64,000 nt of DNA from Sporobacter sp942492735 (GTDB taxonomy: Bacteria > Bacillota > Clostridia > Oscillospirales > Oscillospiraceae), in NCBI GenBank assembly GCA_942492735.1, contig OW818648.1, forward strand, positions 3,224,001-3,288,000, written 5' to 3'. The position numbers and the translations under genes were made by a program. Shown here piece by piece: positions 43,805 to 52,735 of the stretch. The notes under the pieces are model-generated. The model was not told the DNA's origin and did no database searches. It saw nothing but the letters and a program-made list of their open reading frames with translations. The first letter of the stretch is position 1; each line of letters starts with the position of its first letter.

Positions 43805-44323
43805 TTATAGATAGCGGCGGACTTTTTGCATGTATTTAATATATTCTTCTCCAAATTCCTTAACACACCAGTGTTCTTCCGCGAGAATGATCCAATGCGC
43901 GGAAATCTGAAAGACTATGAGGATTACCAGCAATATGAGTGAATGTGTCATCAGAACGCAGCCTACAAAGCAGAGAAAATACCCGATATACATCGGATTT
44001 CTGGAAATCCGGTAGAGTCCTTTGCGTGACGGGCTATTCTTTTCCGTTTGCGCATAAATGATCGTTGAGAAGATGCTGACGACTATCCCAAGCCCATAGA
44101 CGGATATGCCAAGATAAAACAGATACCCGCTTGGCGTGATCTTGAGGAAAAACAGATAAACAAACAGCAGAACTGTTGCTATCTGATATATCCAATACGC
44201 CGTTTTCTCAAAACCCACCATCACAGGATAATGCGCTGCACGTTTTAATGCCTCATTATCGAGCGCGCCTAAAAGCAGATATCTGATCAGCAAAACCGGA
44301 ATAAGCGCCCAAAATGCGTTCAT
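43805..44323 (-). CDS. Isoprenylcysteine/PEMT-type membrane methyltransferase
   Basis: A 172-residue protein with about four or five membrane segments. The C-terminal half shows GLYRISRNPMYIGYFL, then AEEHWCVKEFGEEYIKYMQKVRRYL, which is the SAM-binding pattern of the ICMT/PEMT family. The substrate of bacterial members is mostly unknown. GGAGAAGGTGAGG precedes the ATG. It is 14 bases after recO. Confidence 0.87.
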   Translation of the reverse strand: MNAFWALIPVLLIRYLLLGALDNEALKRAAHYPVMVGFEKTAYWIYQIATVLLFVYLFFLKITPSGYLFYLGISVYGLGIVVSIFSTIIYAQTEKNSPSRKGLYRISRNPMYIGYFLCFVGCVLMTHSLILLVILIVFQISAHWIILAEEHWCVKEFGEEYIKYMQKVRRYL

Positions 44324-44337
44324 GCCTCACCTTCTCC

Positions 44338-45081
44338 TCAATGCAGCTGCCTGTAATAATCCAGCGTTTTGAAGCTTCTGTCGAGTTGGGCAGAGACGTA
44401 GGCTTCAGATACGCGGGTTAAGCGCCCGATTGCCTCATCTGGCAGCTTGAAAGAAAAAATCTTTTTGCTGTCGCAGGATATGATATACCTCAGCGCGTCA
44501 AGCGAACCTGAGCAAAGCTGGGCTGTCTCGTTTGAGCCGTCCGCACGGCAGCCTTTACAGCGAACCATTCCGCCTCTGAGGTCGAGCCGAGGCGCGTCTA
44601 TATCCTCTTTGCCGCAGACAGAACAGGCTGCCACAATCGGCTCAAAACCGGCCAGACACATGAGGCGGGTTTCAAAAGCCGCTTTGACGAGTAGTGGATT
44701 TTTTTCATTTTGGCTGAGCATAAAAAGCGCATTTAAACCCAGAGACAGGATTTCAGGATTCGGGCTGTCCTCATCGGATACGGCTTCGAGCAGTTCGGCA
44801 AAGTAAGAACCGAGCGCCAGAAGCTCGATATCGCTGCTCAGACCGGAAAAGAGCTCGATTGTTTGTGCCTCCGTCAGCGTCCAGCGGTCACGGCTGTGAT
44901 AAAGCGTCATGTCAGAATACGCGAGAATCTGGGCAACAGCGGCAAGCTTGCTGCCGCGGCGCATCGCGCCGCGCGCAGATACAGTGAGCTTCCCTTCAGT
45001 CGAGGTCAGCACCGTCAATATCTTGCTTGAATCCTTATAGGCCGTTTCGCGCAGAATGAGGCCGGTTGTGTTTATGTACAT
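44338..45081 (-). CDS. recO: DNA repair protein RecO
   Basis: A 247-residue recombination mediator. The OB-fold N-terminus has TTGLILRETAYKDSSKIL, and a C4 zinc site is formed by CSVCGKED and RCKGC. It loads RecA with RecR on coated single strands. The ATG at 45081 with AGGAT eight bases upstream was preferred to 45090. yqzL and era lie upstream, the usual order. Confidence 0.94.
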   Translation of the reverse strand: MYINTTGLILRETAYKDSSKILTVLTSTEGKLTVSARGAMRRGSKLAAVAQILAYSDMTLYHSRDRWTLTEAQTIELFSGLSSDIELLALGSYFAELLEAVSDEDSPNPEILSLGLNALFMLSQNEKNPLLVKAAFETRLMCLAGFEPIVAACSVCGKEDIDAPRLDLRGGMVRCKGCRADGSNETAQLCSGSLDALRYIISCDSKKIFSFKLPDEAIGRLTRVSEAYVSAQLDRSFKTLDYYRQLH

Positions 45082-45176
45082 GTTCGTCATCCTAAATTAA
45101 CCGAATTTTGGGGCGGCGCTGTCTCGTTTCGCGAGATCGTTGAAACCGCCCCATACACAACTCCCATTGATAGAGT

Positions 45177-45305
45177 TTACGATGCGCGATCGGTATCCGT
45201 TGGTTCTTGTTTTTCAGATGATACGTTTTCTTCATTTGACTCGAGATACATTAGATAAAATCCGATTTCACCGGTTTCGGTGAACAAATCCCAAAATCCA
45301 GACAT
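45177..45305 (-). CDS. yqzL: YqzL-like small protein
   Basis: A 42-residue protein that most gene finders would miss. It reads MSGFWDLFTETGEIGFYLM, then an acidic tail (SNEENVSSEKQEP). The F-x-x-F/L-T-G-x-I-x-Y-L pattern and the place between era and recO match YqzL of Bacillus. GGAGG lies nine bases before the ATG. Role unknown. Confidence 0.8.
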   Translation of the reverse strand: MSGFWDLFTETGEIGFYLMYLESNEENVSSEKQEPTDTDRAS

Positions 45306-45437
45306 ATTCGTATACCTCCGATAAATCTATTTTTATCGTTCGGCGGTATATTATCAGCGGTAATTTCTTGAAGATTGTCATAAAAAGATAGATTTCGACA
45401 AGCACAGTAAGGCAGCAACGGAAAATTACGGTGCTCA

Positions 45438-45660
45438 TGTAGGGGCGATTGTTAATCGCCCGGTCTTGTGCGGCGCGGCACGGGGGACTCCCTCAGTCAC
45501 CAAGCGACTTCTTTGAAGTCGCTCCCGTGACAGCTCCCTTGCGGAGGTAGCTTTGGAGACGGGGCGATGTGCCATAAAGGGATACGGCGCTCAGCGCCGT
45601 TAAATGGGGTACGGGACGAAGCCCCAATCTTAAAAGGGGTTATAGGGCGTAGCCCTATAC
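45438..45660. repeat. Composite repeats and hairpin chain between yqzL and era
   Basis: The 377-base gap starts with TGTAGGGGCGATTGTTAATC, a variant of the GGGCGATTCA palindrome. The next part (GGGGGACTCCCTCAGTCACC, a CGACTTCTTTGAAGTCG hairpin, CAGCTCCCT) matches 36840-36930. It ends with small hairpins: ACGGCGC-TCA-GCGCCGT, GGGGTACGGGACGAAGCCCC and TATAGGGC-GTA-GCCCTATA. No gene is seen. Confidence 0.75.
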
Positions 45661-45682
45661 CTTAATTGGGCGGGTGGGTGGG

Positions 45683-46570
45683 CTAATTCTTATAGCCGAA
45701 GTTTTGCATAGCTTTTTGACTGTCGCGCCAATTTTCTTTGACTTTGACCCACGTCTGCAGGAATACTTTTGTTCCCATAAAATGTTCAATATCGGTTCTG
45801 GCGAGCTGCCCGATCTTTTTGAGCATATCCCCGTTTTTGCCGATAATCATGCCTTTGTGGCTCTGCTTTTCGCAATAGATCGTCACGTCGAGATCAATAA
45901 TGCCATCGTCCCGCTCGGAAAACTTCGTGACTTCGACCGCGGTGCCATGCGGTATCTCACGGTCAAGGCATATGAGGAGCTTTTCCCGCACGAGCTCTGC
46001 GACAACCTGCTTTTCAGGCTGATCGGTTACCATGCCGTCCGGAAAGAGCTGCGGGCCATCTTGCGCGTACTTTTCGAATTCAGTCAGCAGATCATCGATG
46101 TTCTCTTTTTTTCTCGCGGAGATTGGTATAATGGCATCAAATTTATATGCTTCGGCATAACGGGCGATAATCGCCAGAAGCTCCTCTTTTTTAACCATAT
46201 CCATTTTATTAATGACAAGAATTGCTGGTACATTGCTGTTTTTGATCTGCTCGATAAGGAGCTGCTCCTGCGTACCGATGTAAGCAATCGGCTCAACGAT
46301 GAGGGCGACGACGTCCACGTCGGCGACACTTTCCTTGACGATATTGACCATGTAATCGCCGAGGCGTGTTTTTGCCTTATGAAAGCCCGGCGTGTCAAGC
46401 AGGACAAACTGCGTGTCGCCTTTGTTGACGACAGCAAATATGCGATTTCGCGTTGTTTGGGGTTTATTTGTCACGATGGCGACTTTTTCACCTGTGAGGG
46501 CATTGACGAGCGTCGATTTACCGACGTTCGGGCGTCCTGCTATCGTGATCATGGCTGACTTTGTTATCAT
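45683..46570 (-). CDS. era: GTPase Era
   Basis: A 295-residue GTPase for 30S subunit assembly. G1 is GRPNVGKSTLVNAL, G3 is LLDTPGFHKA, G4 is LVINKMDMVKK; the KH domain near the end has GKNGDMLKKIGQLAR. The ATG at 46570 was chosen since AGGAG is too close to the one at 46576. The gene overlaps the dgkA stop by 53 bases. A 294-residue open frame on the other strand is a shadow. Confidence 0.97.
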   Translation of the reverse strand: MITKSAMITIAGRPNVGKSTLVNALTGEKVAIVTNKPQTTRNRIFAVVNKGDTQFVLLDTPGFHKAKTRLGDYMVNIVKESVADVDVVALIVEPIAYIGTQEQLLIEQIKNSNVPAILVINKMDMVKKEELLAIIARYAEAYKFDAIIPISARKKENIDDLLTEFEKYAQDGPQLFPDGMVTDQPEKQVVAELVREKLLICLDREIPHGTAVEVTKFSERDDGIIDLDVTIYCEKQSHKGMIIGKNGDMLKKIGQLARTDIEHFMGTKVFLQTWVKVKENWRDSQKAMQNFGYKN

Positions 46571-47009
46571 TTCCATATCTCCTGAATACTAAAAATACTG
46601 CAATCGGCAGCGAAATGATGATAAGTACTGAAAGTACGATATGGTCTTTAGCAAAAGAGACCAGTCTCATTATCTTTTCATTGTTGAAAAAAATTATCCC
46701 GCCAATGGCGGCGCTCGATAGTGCAAACATCAGCACGGCTCCCGCTGTCATGTCCTTGACCATGCCGATTCCTTTGTTCTGACTCGGGTGGAGCGTGTCA
46801 CACAGCTTTTCTAGCGCTGTGTTGAAAATCTCTGCTCCCGTAACAGCACCAATACAGAGAAGCACCAATATCCATTCGATTTCTGTAAGGCGCGTTATAA
46901 TCGCCGCCATCAGCACATAAAACGCAATAAACAGATGTATCCTGAAATTCCGCTCCGTTTTGATAACGGACAGCGCACCTTTAAACGCAAAAACAAAACT
47001 CTGCCTCAT
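46518..47009 (-). CDS. dgkA: Undecaprenol/diacylglycerol kinase
   Basis: A 163-residue membrane kinase with about four membrane segments. It begins with FAFKGALSVIKTERNFRIHL and has GAEIFNTALEKLCD and VKDMTAGAVL, the metal and ATP site motifs. Gram-positive members phosphorylate undecaprenol. The fourth membrane segment and basic tail (about 120-163) go beyond the usual core, and its last 53 bases overlap era. Confidence 0.94.
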   Translation of the reverse strand: MRQSFVFAFKGALSVIKTERNFRIHLFIAFYVLMAAIITRLTEIEWILVLLCIGAVTGAEIFNTALEKLCDTLHPSQNKGIGMVKDMTAGAVLMFALSSAAIGGIIFFNNEKIMRLVSFAKDHIVLSVLIIISLPIAVFLVFRRYGNDNKVSHDHDSRTPERR

Positions 47010-47042
47010 CCTGATAACACCTCTTTACACAGCTTTGCAGCC

Positions 47043-47531
47043 TCATATCCGCAAGGCTTTTAAAATCGCTTCTTCCCGAGCGCGCATTCTGCGTTTTTCG
47101 TCTGATTCATCCATATGGTCATAGCCTAAAAGGTGCAGCACGGAATGGATGGCGAGATAAACCATTTCTCTGTTAAAGCTTTGCCCGTACTCGATAGCCT
47201 GTTCCGCTATACGCTCATAGGACAGGACGATGTCGCCGAGCATTAGGTTGCCCGTGTCACGGTTTAGCTCGGGCAGGTCCGGACTGAAATGACCCGGCAC
47301 GAGCGTCTGCATCGGGAAAGAGAGCACATCTGTCGCTGCGTCTTTTTGCCTGAAATCACGGTTAATAACCCGGATACCCCCATCATCAGTAATGAGGACG
47401 CTGATCTCGCAGGGCATGTCCACACCTTCGGCGTCAAGTGCCGTCCGGATACAACGCCGGAGCAGACCGATATCCAGCGTCCTGCCGATGAACGGCTTTG
47501 TGCTTCTGACGTCAATCTTATGCTTTCTCAC
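47043..47531 (-). CDS. ybeY: rRNA maturation endoribonuclease YbeY
   Basis: A 162-residue zinc enzyme for 16S rRNA 3' end formation. The zinc site HSVLHLLGYDH is at about 127-137, and FRQKDAATDVLSFP and GDIVLS precede it. The GTG start at 47531 has AGGAG eight bases upstream; the longer frame to 47627 lies inside phoH. It overlaps the phoH stop by 14 bases. Confidence 0.95.
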   Translation of the reverse strand: MRKHKIDVRSTKPFIGRTLDIGLLRRCIRTALDAEGVDMPCEISVLITDDGGIRVINRDFRQKDAATDVLSFPMQTLVPGHFSPDLPELNRDTGNLMLGDIVLSYERIAEQAIEYGQSFNREMVYLAIHSVLHLLGYDHMDESDEKRRMRAREEAILKALRI

Positions 47532-48528
47532 TTGGTTTTCTCCTGTGCTTGGGTGGCGTGCTGACGGTTTCCGGCTTATTCTTTTCATAGCGCTCATACG
47601 CCGCGATGATCCGCTGAACCAGTACATGGCGTACGACGTCAGTGCTCGTCAGTCGGCAGATCGCCACATCGTCAACACCTTCGAGCACACGCATAGCCTC
47701 CTTCAGGCCGCATATCTTTTCTGTTGGCAGATCTATCTGCGTGATATCGCCTGTGATGACAATCTTCGAGCCGAAGCCGAGACGCGTTAAAAACATCTTC
47801 ATCTGCTCACGAGAGGTATTCTGCGCTTCATCTAAAATAATAAACGAATCGTCAAGTGTCCGACCGCGCATATAAGCCAGCGGCGCGACCTCGATATTGC
47901 CGCGCTCAAGGTATTTTTGGTACGTTTCCGCACCGAGCATTTCAAACAAAGCGTCATACAATGGGCGTAAATACGGGTCAACCTTGCTCTGCAAATCACC
48001 CGGCAGGAAGCCGAGCCGCTCTCCTGCTTCGACAGCGGGACGCGTCAGAATAATTCTGTTGACGGATTTATCGCGAAAAGCGGCGACAGCGGCGGCGACT
48101 GCCAGATACGTCTTCCCTGTACCGGCCGGTCCGATTCCGAGCGTAATCGTTTTCTTTCCGATGGCTTCGACATACGTCTTCTGCCCGAGTGTTTTTGCCT
48201 TGACTGGCTTGCCCTTTGCCGTGATGCAGATCACATCGCGTGCCAACTCGCCGATCTTATCATCCTGGCCTTCCTTGACAAGTCCAATGATATAACGAAC
48301 GCTTCTGGCATCGATGCTCTCGCCTTTTGCGGCCAGCGTTAAAAGACCGCTGATCGCCCGCTCCGCGTAGGCTACACCCTCATCGTCGCCGGCGAGATTT
48401 AGTTCTGAATTTCTGTCTGTGACCTTGACATTGAACTCGCTTTCTATGAGGCGCAGGTTCTCGTCAAAAGAGCCGAACACGCTGATGATATGCTCGAGCC
48501 TGTCAACGCTCATAGTTTTTTCCGACAT
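47518..48528 (-). CDS. phoH: PhoH-family ATPase
   Basis: A 336-residue ATPase (YbeZ type). Walker A is GIGPAGTGKTYLA, then RPAVEAGERLGFLPGD, Walker B FIILDEAQNTS, and ITGDITQIDLP. It works with YbeY in RNA metabolism by association. A KH-like N-terminal domain precedes. The C-terminus is basic. It starts soon after the yqfD stop. Confidence 0.95.
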   Translation of the reverse strand: MSEKTMSVDRLEHIISVFGSFDENLRLIESEFNVKVTDRNSELNLAGDDEGVAYAERAISGLLTLAAKGESIDARSVRYIIGLVKEGQDDKIGELARDVICITAKGKPVKAKTLGQKTYVEAIGKKTITLGIGPAGTGKTYLAVAAAVAAFRDKSVNRIILTRPAVEAGERLGFLPGDLQSKVDPYLRPLYDALFEMLGAETYQKYLERGNIEVAPLAYMRGRTLDDSFIILDEAQNTSREQMKMFLTRLGFGSKIVITGDITQIDLPTEKICGLKEAMRVLEGVDDVAICRLTSTDVVRHVLVQRIIAAYERYEKNKPETVSTPPKHRRKPSEKA

Positions 48529-48531
48529 TTT

Positions 48532-49764
48532 TCAGTTCCCCGTTTCATCTGGTTTTTCAGGCGGAATCGTCGCCTGTTGAATTTCATCTGCTGTGAAAGG
48601 GCGTTCCATAGCGATCTGCTCTAGGCACTCCGCTTTGAGTGTCACTTTCAGCACATCGTTTTCTATAACCGTGTCAAAAAGAGTCCGGACGACTTTTCCG
48701 TCTCCGATTTTCAGCATCAGGCGGTCCAGTAAACGCTTTTCAAGCAGCTCTTCAGCAGTCAAAATACTGAGCTTTGTACCGACGGTCTTATACTCGGTAT
48801 ACTTTTCCCGGATAATGGCGATAGGCAGCACATTGCCGGTTGGCAGAATCAGTGATTTTTCTGTTGTAATTTTATCATAATAATCATAGGAAATTCTACC
48901 ATTAAAATATAAATTTATCCTAAAACCGGCGAATATTATCGCCATTCGCGTCTTAGCATCTCCCGTATACTCTTTTGTTGACGTTTCAAACATCATTTGG
49001 GAGGATAACTCATACCAGGTTCTCGCATAAACGTCCGCCATGGCGTGCACCATTCGTTTACCGCGGGCAATGGAATCCATGACGCCAGTGACAATAATGT
49101 CCCCCGCTTGAACCGTATCACCGACAGTAAAGACGCGTGCACCTTCAAGAACACTCATCTTTGATATTATACCCGATTTCAAGGCATAGACCATTGTCGG
49201 CGCATTCTCGTCCACGATTAACGGTTTTGGAATACGCTCCCGTACAAGAATATCGGCGTGACTGCCGCTTACGTTGATGGCAATCCACGCGAGCTCGGGT
49301 ATTCTTAATATCATATCGTTTGAGACCGCCTCCGACTTGATCGACGGGCCGAACGACCCGATGCCGATATCGAGCTCCTTGAGTGCTTCTAATATCTGCT
49401 GCGACTGTACCTTTTCATTGCCATGTACGTCGATTTCCCAGACAAAAAGCGACAAGCCCCAGACAGTCATAAACATGAGGAGCATACCGGCAAGCAGAAC
49501 GTACCGCTTTCTGACCTTCCACAGGAAAAACGGGACACCGGTTTTCTTCACCTGGCTGATCTCAAATCCGGCTTTATCCGATAAGGACCGGAGTTTTTTG
49601 AAACCGCCGAGGTGCATGGAGATATGAACCGTCGTTGGCGAAAACCGTTCAAGATCCCAAAACTCAATATCATTTTGCGCGCAGATATTAACAAGCCGTT
49701 CGGGATAAGGACATTCCACATGAACACGTATGCTGCCGCGAAAATAGTTAACCGCCTTTTTCAT
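48532..49764 (-). CDS. yqfD: Sporulation protein YqfD
   Basis: A 410-residue protein with one membrane segment (about 88-110, YVLLAGMLLMFMTVWGLSLF). The N-terminal part reads HVECPYPERLVNICAQND and the extracytoplasmic part ELAWIAINVSGSHADILVRE. It belongs to the YqfD family in the forespore-mother cell set of spore formers. The second ATG (49764) fits GGGAGG better than 49767. It is 25 bases after yqfC. Confidence 0.93.
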   Translation of the reverse strand: MKKAVNYFRGSIRVHVECPYPERLVNICAQNDIEFWDLERFSPTTVHISMHLGGFKKLRSLSDKAGFEISQVKKTGVPFFLWKVRKRYVLLAGMLLMFMTVWGLSLFVWEIDVHGNEKVQSQQILEALKELDIGIGSFGPSIKSEAVSNDMILRIPELAWIAINVSGSHADILVRERIPKPLIVDENAPTMVYALKSGIISKMSVLEGARVFTVGDTVQAGDIIVTGVMDSIARGKRMVHAMADVYARTWYELSSQMMFETSTKEYTGDAKTRMAIIFAGFRINLYFNGRISYDYYDKITTEKSLILPTGNVLPIAIIREKYTEYKTVGTKLSILTAEELLEKRLLDRLMLKIGDGKVVRTLFDTVIENDVLKVTLKAECLEQIAMERPFTADEIQQATIPPEKPDETGN

Positions 49765-49788
49765 CATGGCCTCCCATACCTCTGCAAT

Positions 49789-50070
49789 TCAGACAAACTC
49801 AATACCGACAATAAAGCCTTTGATAAGTATTTCCTCCGCGCTCATGGAGCATATGTCAAGGCCGTCTCCGCGGATTTTAATGATGACGGAACCGCCATTT
49901 ATCGCAATCAGTCCCCCGTCGTATTCCAGTATCCCTTTATGACATTCGATGTGGAGCCTTCTGTTGCCGGTGACGGTCAGCTTCGGCATACCAGCCAGAA
50001 CCTCTCCGGGCAGATCAAACGTGTCGACAGCGCGGTCTATTAAGCTTTTTTTAGTGTTGTCCGTTTTCAA
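49789..50070 (-). CDS. yqfC: Sporulation protein YqfC
   Basis: A 93-residue soluble protein of short repeated beta strands (PKLTVTGNRRLHIECHKGI, then NGGSVIIKIRGDGLDI). Spore formers carry it upstream of yqfD, as here. A TTG start at 50070 with GGGAGG upstream was chosen; the ATG at 50088 has no site. Its role in sporulation is unclear. Confidence 0.88.
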   Translation of the reverse strand: MKTDNTKKSLIDRAVDTFDLPGEVLAGMPKLTVTGNRRLHIECHKGILEYDGGLIAINGGSVIIKIRGDGLDICSMSAEEILIKGFIVGIEFV

Positions 50071-50195
50071 ACAGATACCTCCCAACATGCTTCATCGTTT
50101 ATATTTATGCGCGTGAAGGAAAAAATACACCCCGGTAAGCATATGCTTTCCATGGTGGTAATTTGAAAACGACGTTTCAAATGTTGGAGGATTAC

Positions 50196-51386
50196 ATGCG
50201 TAGATTAAGGTTTCACCGAAGAATATTTGACGTGCTTATTATTCTGGCACTTTTTGCCGCCGTCGCGGCGCTTGTCTTATTTCCAAAGGAGTCCATCGCG
50301 GCTGCTCAAAGCGGTTTGACGCTCTGCTTCAACGTGATCATCCCGTCGCTATTTCCCTTTTTTGTGCTGTCGACACTCATTGTCCAGCTCGGAATTGCCC
50401 GATATTTCGGCAGAGTTCTGGAACCCGTCATGCGGCCGCTCTTTAATGTCGGTGGCGCGTGCTCCACCGCGTTCGTACTCGGCTTTATCGGCGGGTATCC
50501 GGTTGGAGCAAAAACAGTCATCGCGCTCTATGAAAACGGCAGTTGTACCAAAGCGGAGGCAGAGCGCCTTTTATCCTTTTGTAACAACTCCGGCCCCGCT
50601 TTCATCTTTGGCGTCGTCGGCGCCGGTGTTTTTTCCAGCAGTGCCGTCGGGTTGCTGCTGTATCTGGCGCATACGCTGGCCTCCATCTGTGTCGGCGTTA
50701 TTTTCCGCCGCTGGGGTGTAAAAAACGAAAAAAGCAACACCGCACGTTTACCGGAGCTGCCCGGAAAACGTTTCACAATTGCCTTCACCGATTCGGTTAA
50801 ATCCGCATTCCAGACGACGATCAACATCTGCGGTTTCGTCATTTTTTTCACGGTTTTTATAAAGCTCCTATTCCTGTCGGGTCTAATCCCACTCCTCTCC
50901 TCCGCAATCGGCGGCATCTTTGCCCCCTTCGGGTTTGACAAGACGTGGGCAGAGAGGCTCCTCACCGGCTTTATCGAGCTGACCTGCGGTGTCGCCAGCC
51001 TCCAGGGTGCCGCCGGTGAGCTGAGCCGTTCAATGGCAATGGCCGCTTTTATGCTCGGCTGGGCAGGCCTTTCCATCCACTGTCAGGTGCTCTCCTTCAT
51101 CGGCGACAGCGGTCTCTCCGTTCGTACATACATTTACGGTAAAATCCTTCAAGCCAGCTTTTCCGCCGTCATCGCCTACTTCATGTCCCGCATCTTCGTA
51201 TTCAAGCTCCCCGCCGCAATCTATCTCGCCCAGTCAGTAAAAGATATCGCATCACTCAGCTTCCCCTCAGCTGCAATCATATCGAGCTTGAGCGCCGCAT
51301 TGCTGATGTTCCTTTTTGTCCTTGGCGCCAGAAGCGCAGCGCTGCGACGAGGCCGCTATCGGCAAAGATTAAAGCCGCACCGGTAA
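50196..51386 (+). CDS. ylbJ: YlbJ-like sporulation membrane protein
   Basis: A 396-residue protein with about nine membrane segments and nucleoside-recognition (Gate) domains. Clear parts are GLTLCFNVIIPSLFPFFVLS, LGFIGGYPVGAKTV and LLSFCNNSGPAFIFGVVG. In Bacillus YlbJ is needed for the spore coat and engulfment stage. The ATG at 50196 has GGAGG five bases upstream; the TTG at 50163 is weaker. It is divergent from yqfC. Confidence 0.9.
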   Translation: MRRLRFHRRIFDVLIILALFAAVAALVLFPKESIAAAQSGLTLCFNVIIPSLFPFFVLSTLIVQLGIARYFGRVLEPVMRPLFNVGGACSTAFVLGFIGGYPVGAKTVIALYENGSCTKAEAERLLSFCNNSGPAFIFGVVGAGVFSSSAVGLLLYLAHTLASICVGVIFRRWGVKNEKSNTARLPELPGKRFTIAFTDSVKSAFQTTINICGFVIFFTVFIKLLFLSGLIPLLSSAIGGIFAPFGFDKTWAERLLTGFIELTCGVASLQGAAGELSRSMAMAAFMLGWAGLSIHCQVLSFIGDSGLSVRTYIYGKILQASFSAVIAYFMSRIFVFKLPAAIYLAQSVKDIASLSFPSAAIISSLSAALLMFLFVLGARSAALRRGRYRQRLKPHR

Positions 51387-51510
51387 GGTTGCGGCTATTC
51401 TAAGAATAAATATAGTCGTCGTTGCTTTAAATAGCGGATATGCCATTGATAAGCGGTTTATTCTGGGCTATAATTAAAGAAGAAAGAGGCGATGTGAGAT
51501 TAAGTATTTT

Positions 51511-51648
51511 GTGAAGGATAATATAGTTCATAAGTATCCGGTTCCAGCTGGTTGTTCTGCTAAATATCGAGTTGGACGGTTGCTTGATGTCAAGCCTGCC
51601 GAATGCGTCGAATGTGAGCATTGTTTTAAAAAAGAACAACCAAAATGA
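51511..51648 (+). CDS. Possible small Cys-rich protein
   Basis: A 45-residue frame from a GTG, reading VKDNIVHKYPVPAGCSAK and ending with CVECEHCFKK. Four cysteines could hold a metal. The frame is richer in AT than its surroundings. No ribosome binding site is seen, but a hairpin with a short T run follows (51672-51706) in the right direction. It may be a gene, a remnant or chance; the rest of the 326-base gap holds nothing else. Confidence 0.3.
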   Translation: MKDNIVHKYPVPAGCSAKYRVGRLLDVKPAECVECEHCFKKEQPK

Positions 51649-51671
51649 GAAAATCAGCGATAAAGTTTGAA

Positions 51672-51706
51672 GAAGCCGCCCCATTGTAAGGGCGGCTTCG
51701 GCTTTT
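51672..51706. terminator. Hairpin between ylbJ-side gene and prohibitin-like gene
   Basis: GAAGCCGCCC and GGGCGGCTTC pair perfectly around eight bases and are followed on the plus strand by GGCTTTTAT. On the minus strand the T run is weaker. It probably ends transcription from the left or from both sides. Confidence 0.65.
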
Positions 51707-51712
51707 ATAACA

Positions 51713-52573
51713 TTACGGGGTGGGGATTGTCGCCACAGGATCATCGCGGAGATCGACGATCGGTGTGCTGTCACCCTGAACCTGCGGGAGCTGGCCGTCC
51801 CACTTTTGAATTTTCTGATATTCCAGATACGCTTCGGCCTGCGCCAGCTGTTTCTGGATGATCTCAATCGAATAGGCCTGGGCATCGGCCTGTGCCTTCG
51901 TGGCATCGGCCTGCGCCTGGGCGTTGACAACGGTCTGCTCGGCTTCAATCCGGATGCGGCTCAAATCCTGCTGCGCTTTCAGGGCATCCTGCTGGGCAGT
52001 CTGCTTGGCTTCAATTGCGGCGTTGAAAGAAGCGGAGAATTCAAGATTCGTGATATTGAAGACTTCGATGATTAAGCCGTATGCATTGATTTTCGCCGAC
52101 AGCGTCTCGGCGATGCTTGTACTGACGAGCTGTCTCTTTGTGATCAGTTCCTCGGCGCTGTACTGCGCGACAACGGATTTGACCGATTCCTGTATTGCCG
52201 GCACAATGATAACATTTTGGAAATCACGCCCAACGCTGGCATATAGCTTTGGCGCTGTCGCTTCTGTGACATGGTAGTTGACGACGATGGTCGTACTGAT
52301 CGTCTGAAGGTCCTTAGACGCGGCGGCGCAAACAGCCTCAACCTTTTGTGTTCTCGTATCCATTTTTATGACCGTAGTTATAAACGGAACAACCGTGTGT
52401 AATCCCTCATAGAGCGGTTCGTTCTTGACGGCACCGAAAATCGACACAACGCCGACCGAACCCGAGTTGATCGTCGTCACACTCGACATACCCAGAATGA
52501 TGAGAAGCAGAATAATGACACCCGTCAAGACGAGCCTTCTGGTTCTTTTTGTTTTAGTTGCAGTTTCCTGCAT
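51713..52573 (-). CDS. Prohibitin/SPFH-family membrane protein
   Basis: A 286-residue protein. An N-terminal membrane anchor (about 14-32, VLTGVIILLLIILGMSSV) leads into an SPFH domain (SGSVGVVSIFGAVKNEPLYEG, then KMDTRTQKVEA) and a long Ala- and Gln-rich coiled coil (about 190-260). Such proteins make membrane microdomain scaffolds. The C-terminus is Pro- and Asp-rich. The gene stands alone. Confidence 0.9.
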   Translation of the reverse strand: MQETATKTKRTRRLVLTGVIILLLIILGMSSVTTINSGSVGVVSIFGAVKNEPLYEGLHTVVPFITTVIKMDTRTQKVEAVCAAASKDLQTISTTIVVNYHVTEATAPKLYASVGRDFQNVIIVPAIQESVKSVVAQYSAEELITKRQLVSTSIAETLSAKINAYGLIIEVFNITNLEFSASFNAAIEAKQTAQQDALKAQQDLSRIRIEAEQTVVNAQAQADATKAQADAQAYSIEIIQKQLAQAEAYLEYQKIQKWDGQLPQVQGDSTPIVDLRDDPVATIPTP

Positions 52574-52687
52574 GAAATATCACATCCTCACAAAATTTAT
52601 GGTCGCGTTCGTTAGTATATCAGAAGTATAAGAAGAACGTCAACTTTTCCGGTTCAAAAGTGAAATTGCATCTTATTGGTAAGGCAT

Positions 52688-52715
52688 AAAAAATCGGGCG
52701 GCCAATGGCCGCCCG
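52688..52715 (-). terminator. Terminator after chemotaxis receptor gene
   Basis: CGGGCGGCC and GGCCGCCCG around AAT, followed on the minus strand by ATTTTTT. It is 20 bases after the stop. Confidence 0.88.
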
Positions 52716-52735
52716 TATCTTTAATGCCGCTCAGT

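Noticed and set aside
45674..46558. A 294-residue open frame on the plus strand opposite era
   Set aside because: It is a mirror of the era codon pattern, has no ribosome binding site and no recognisable domains, whereas era is certain.
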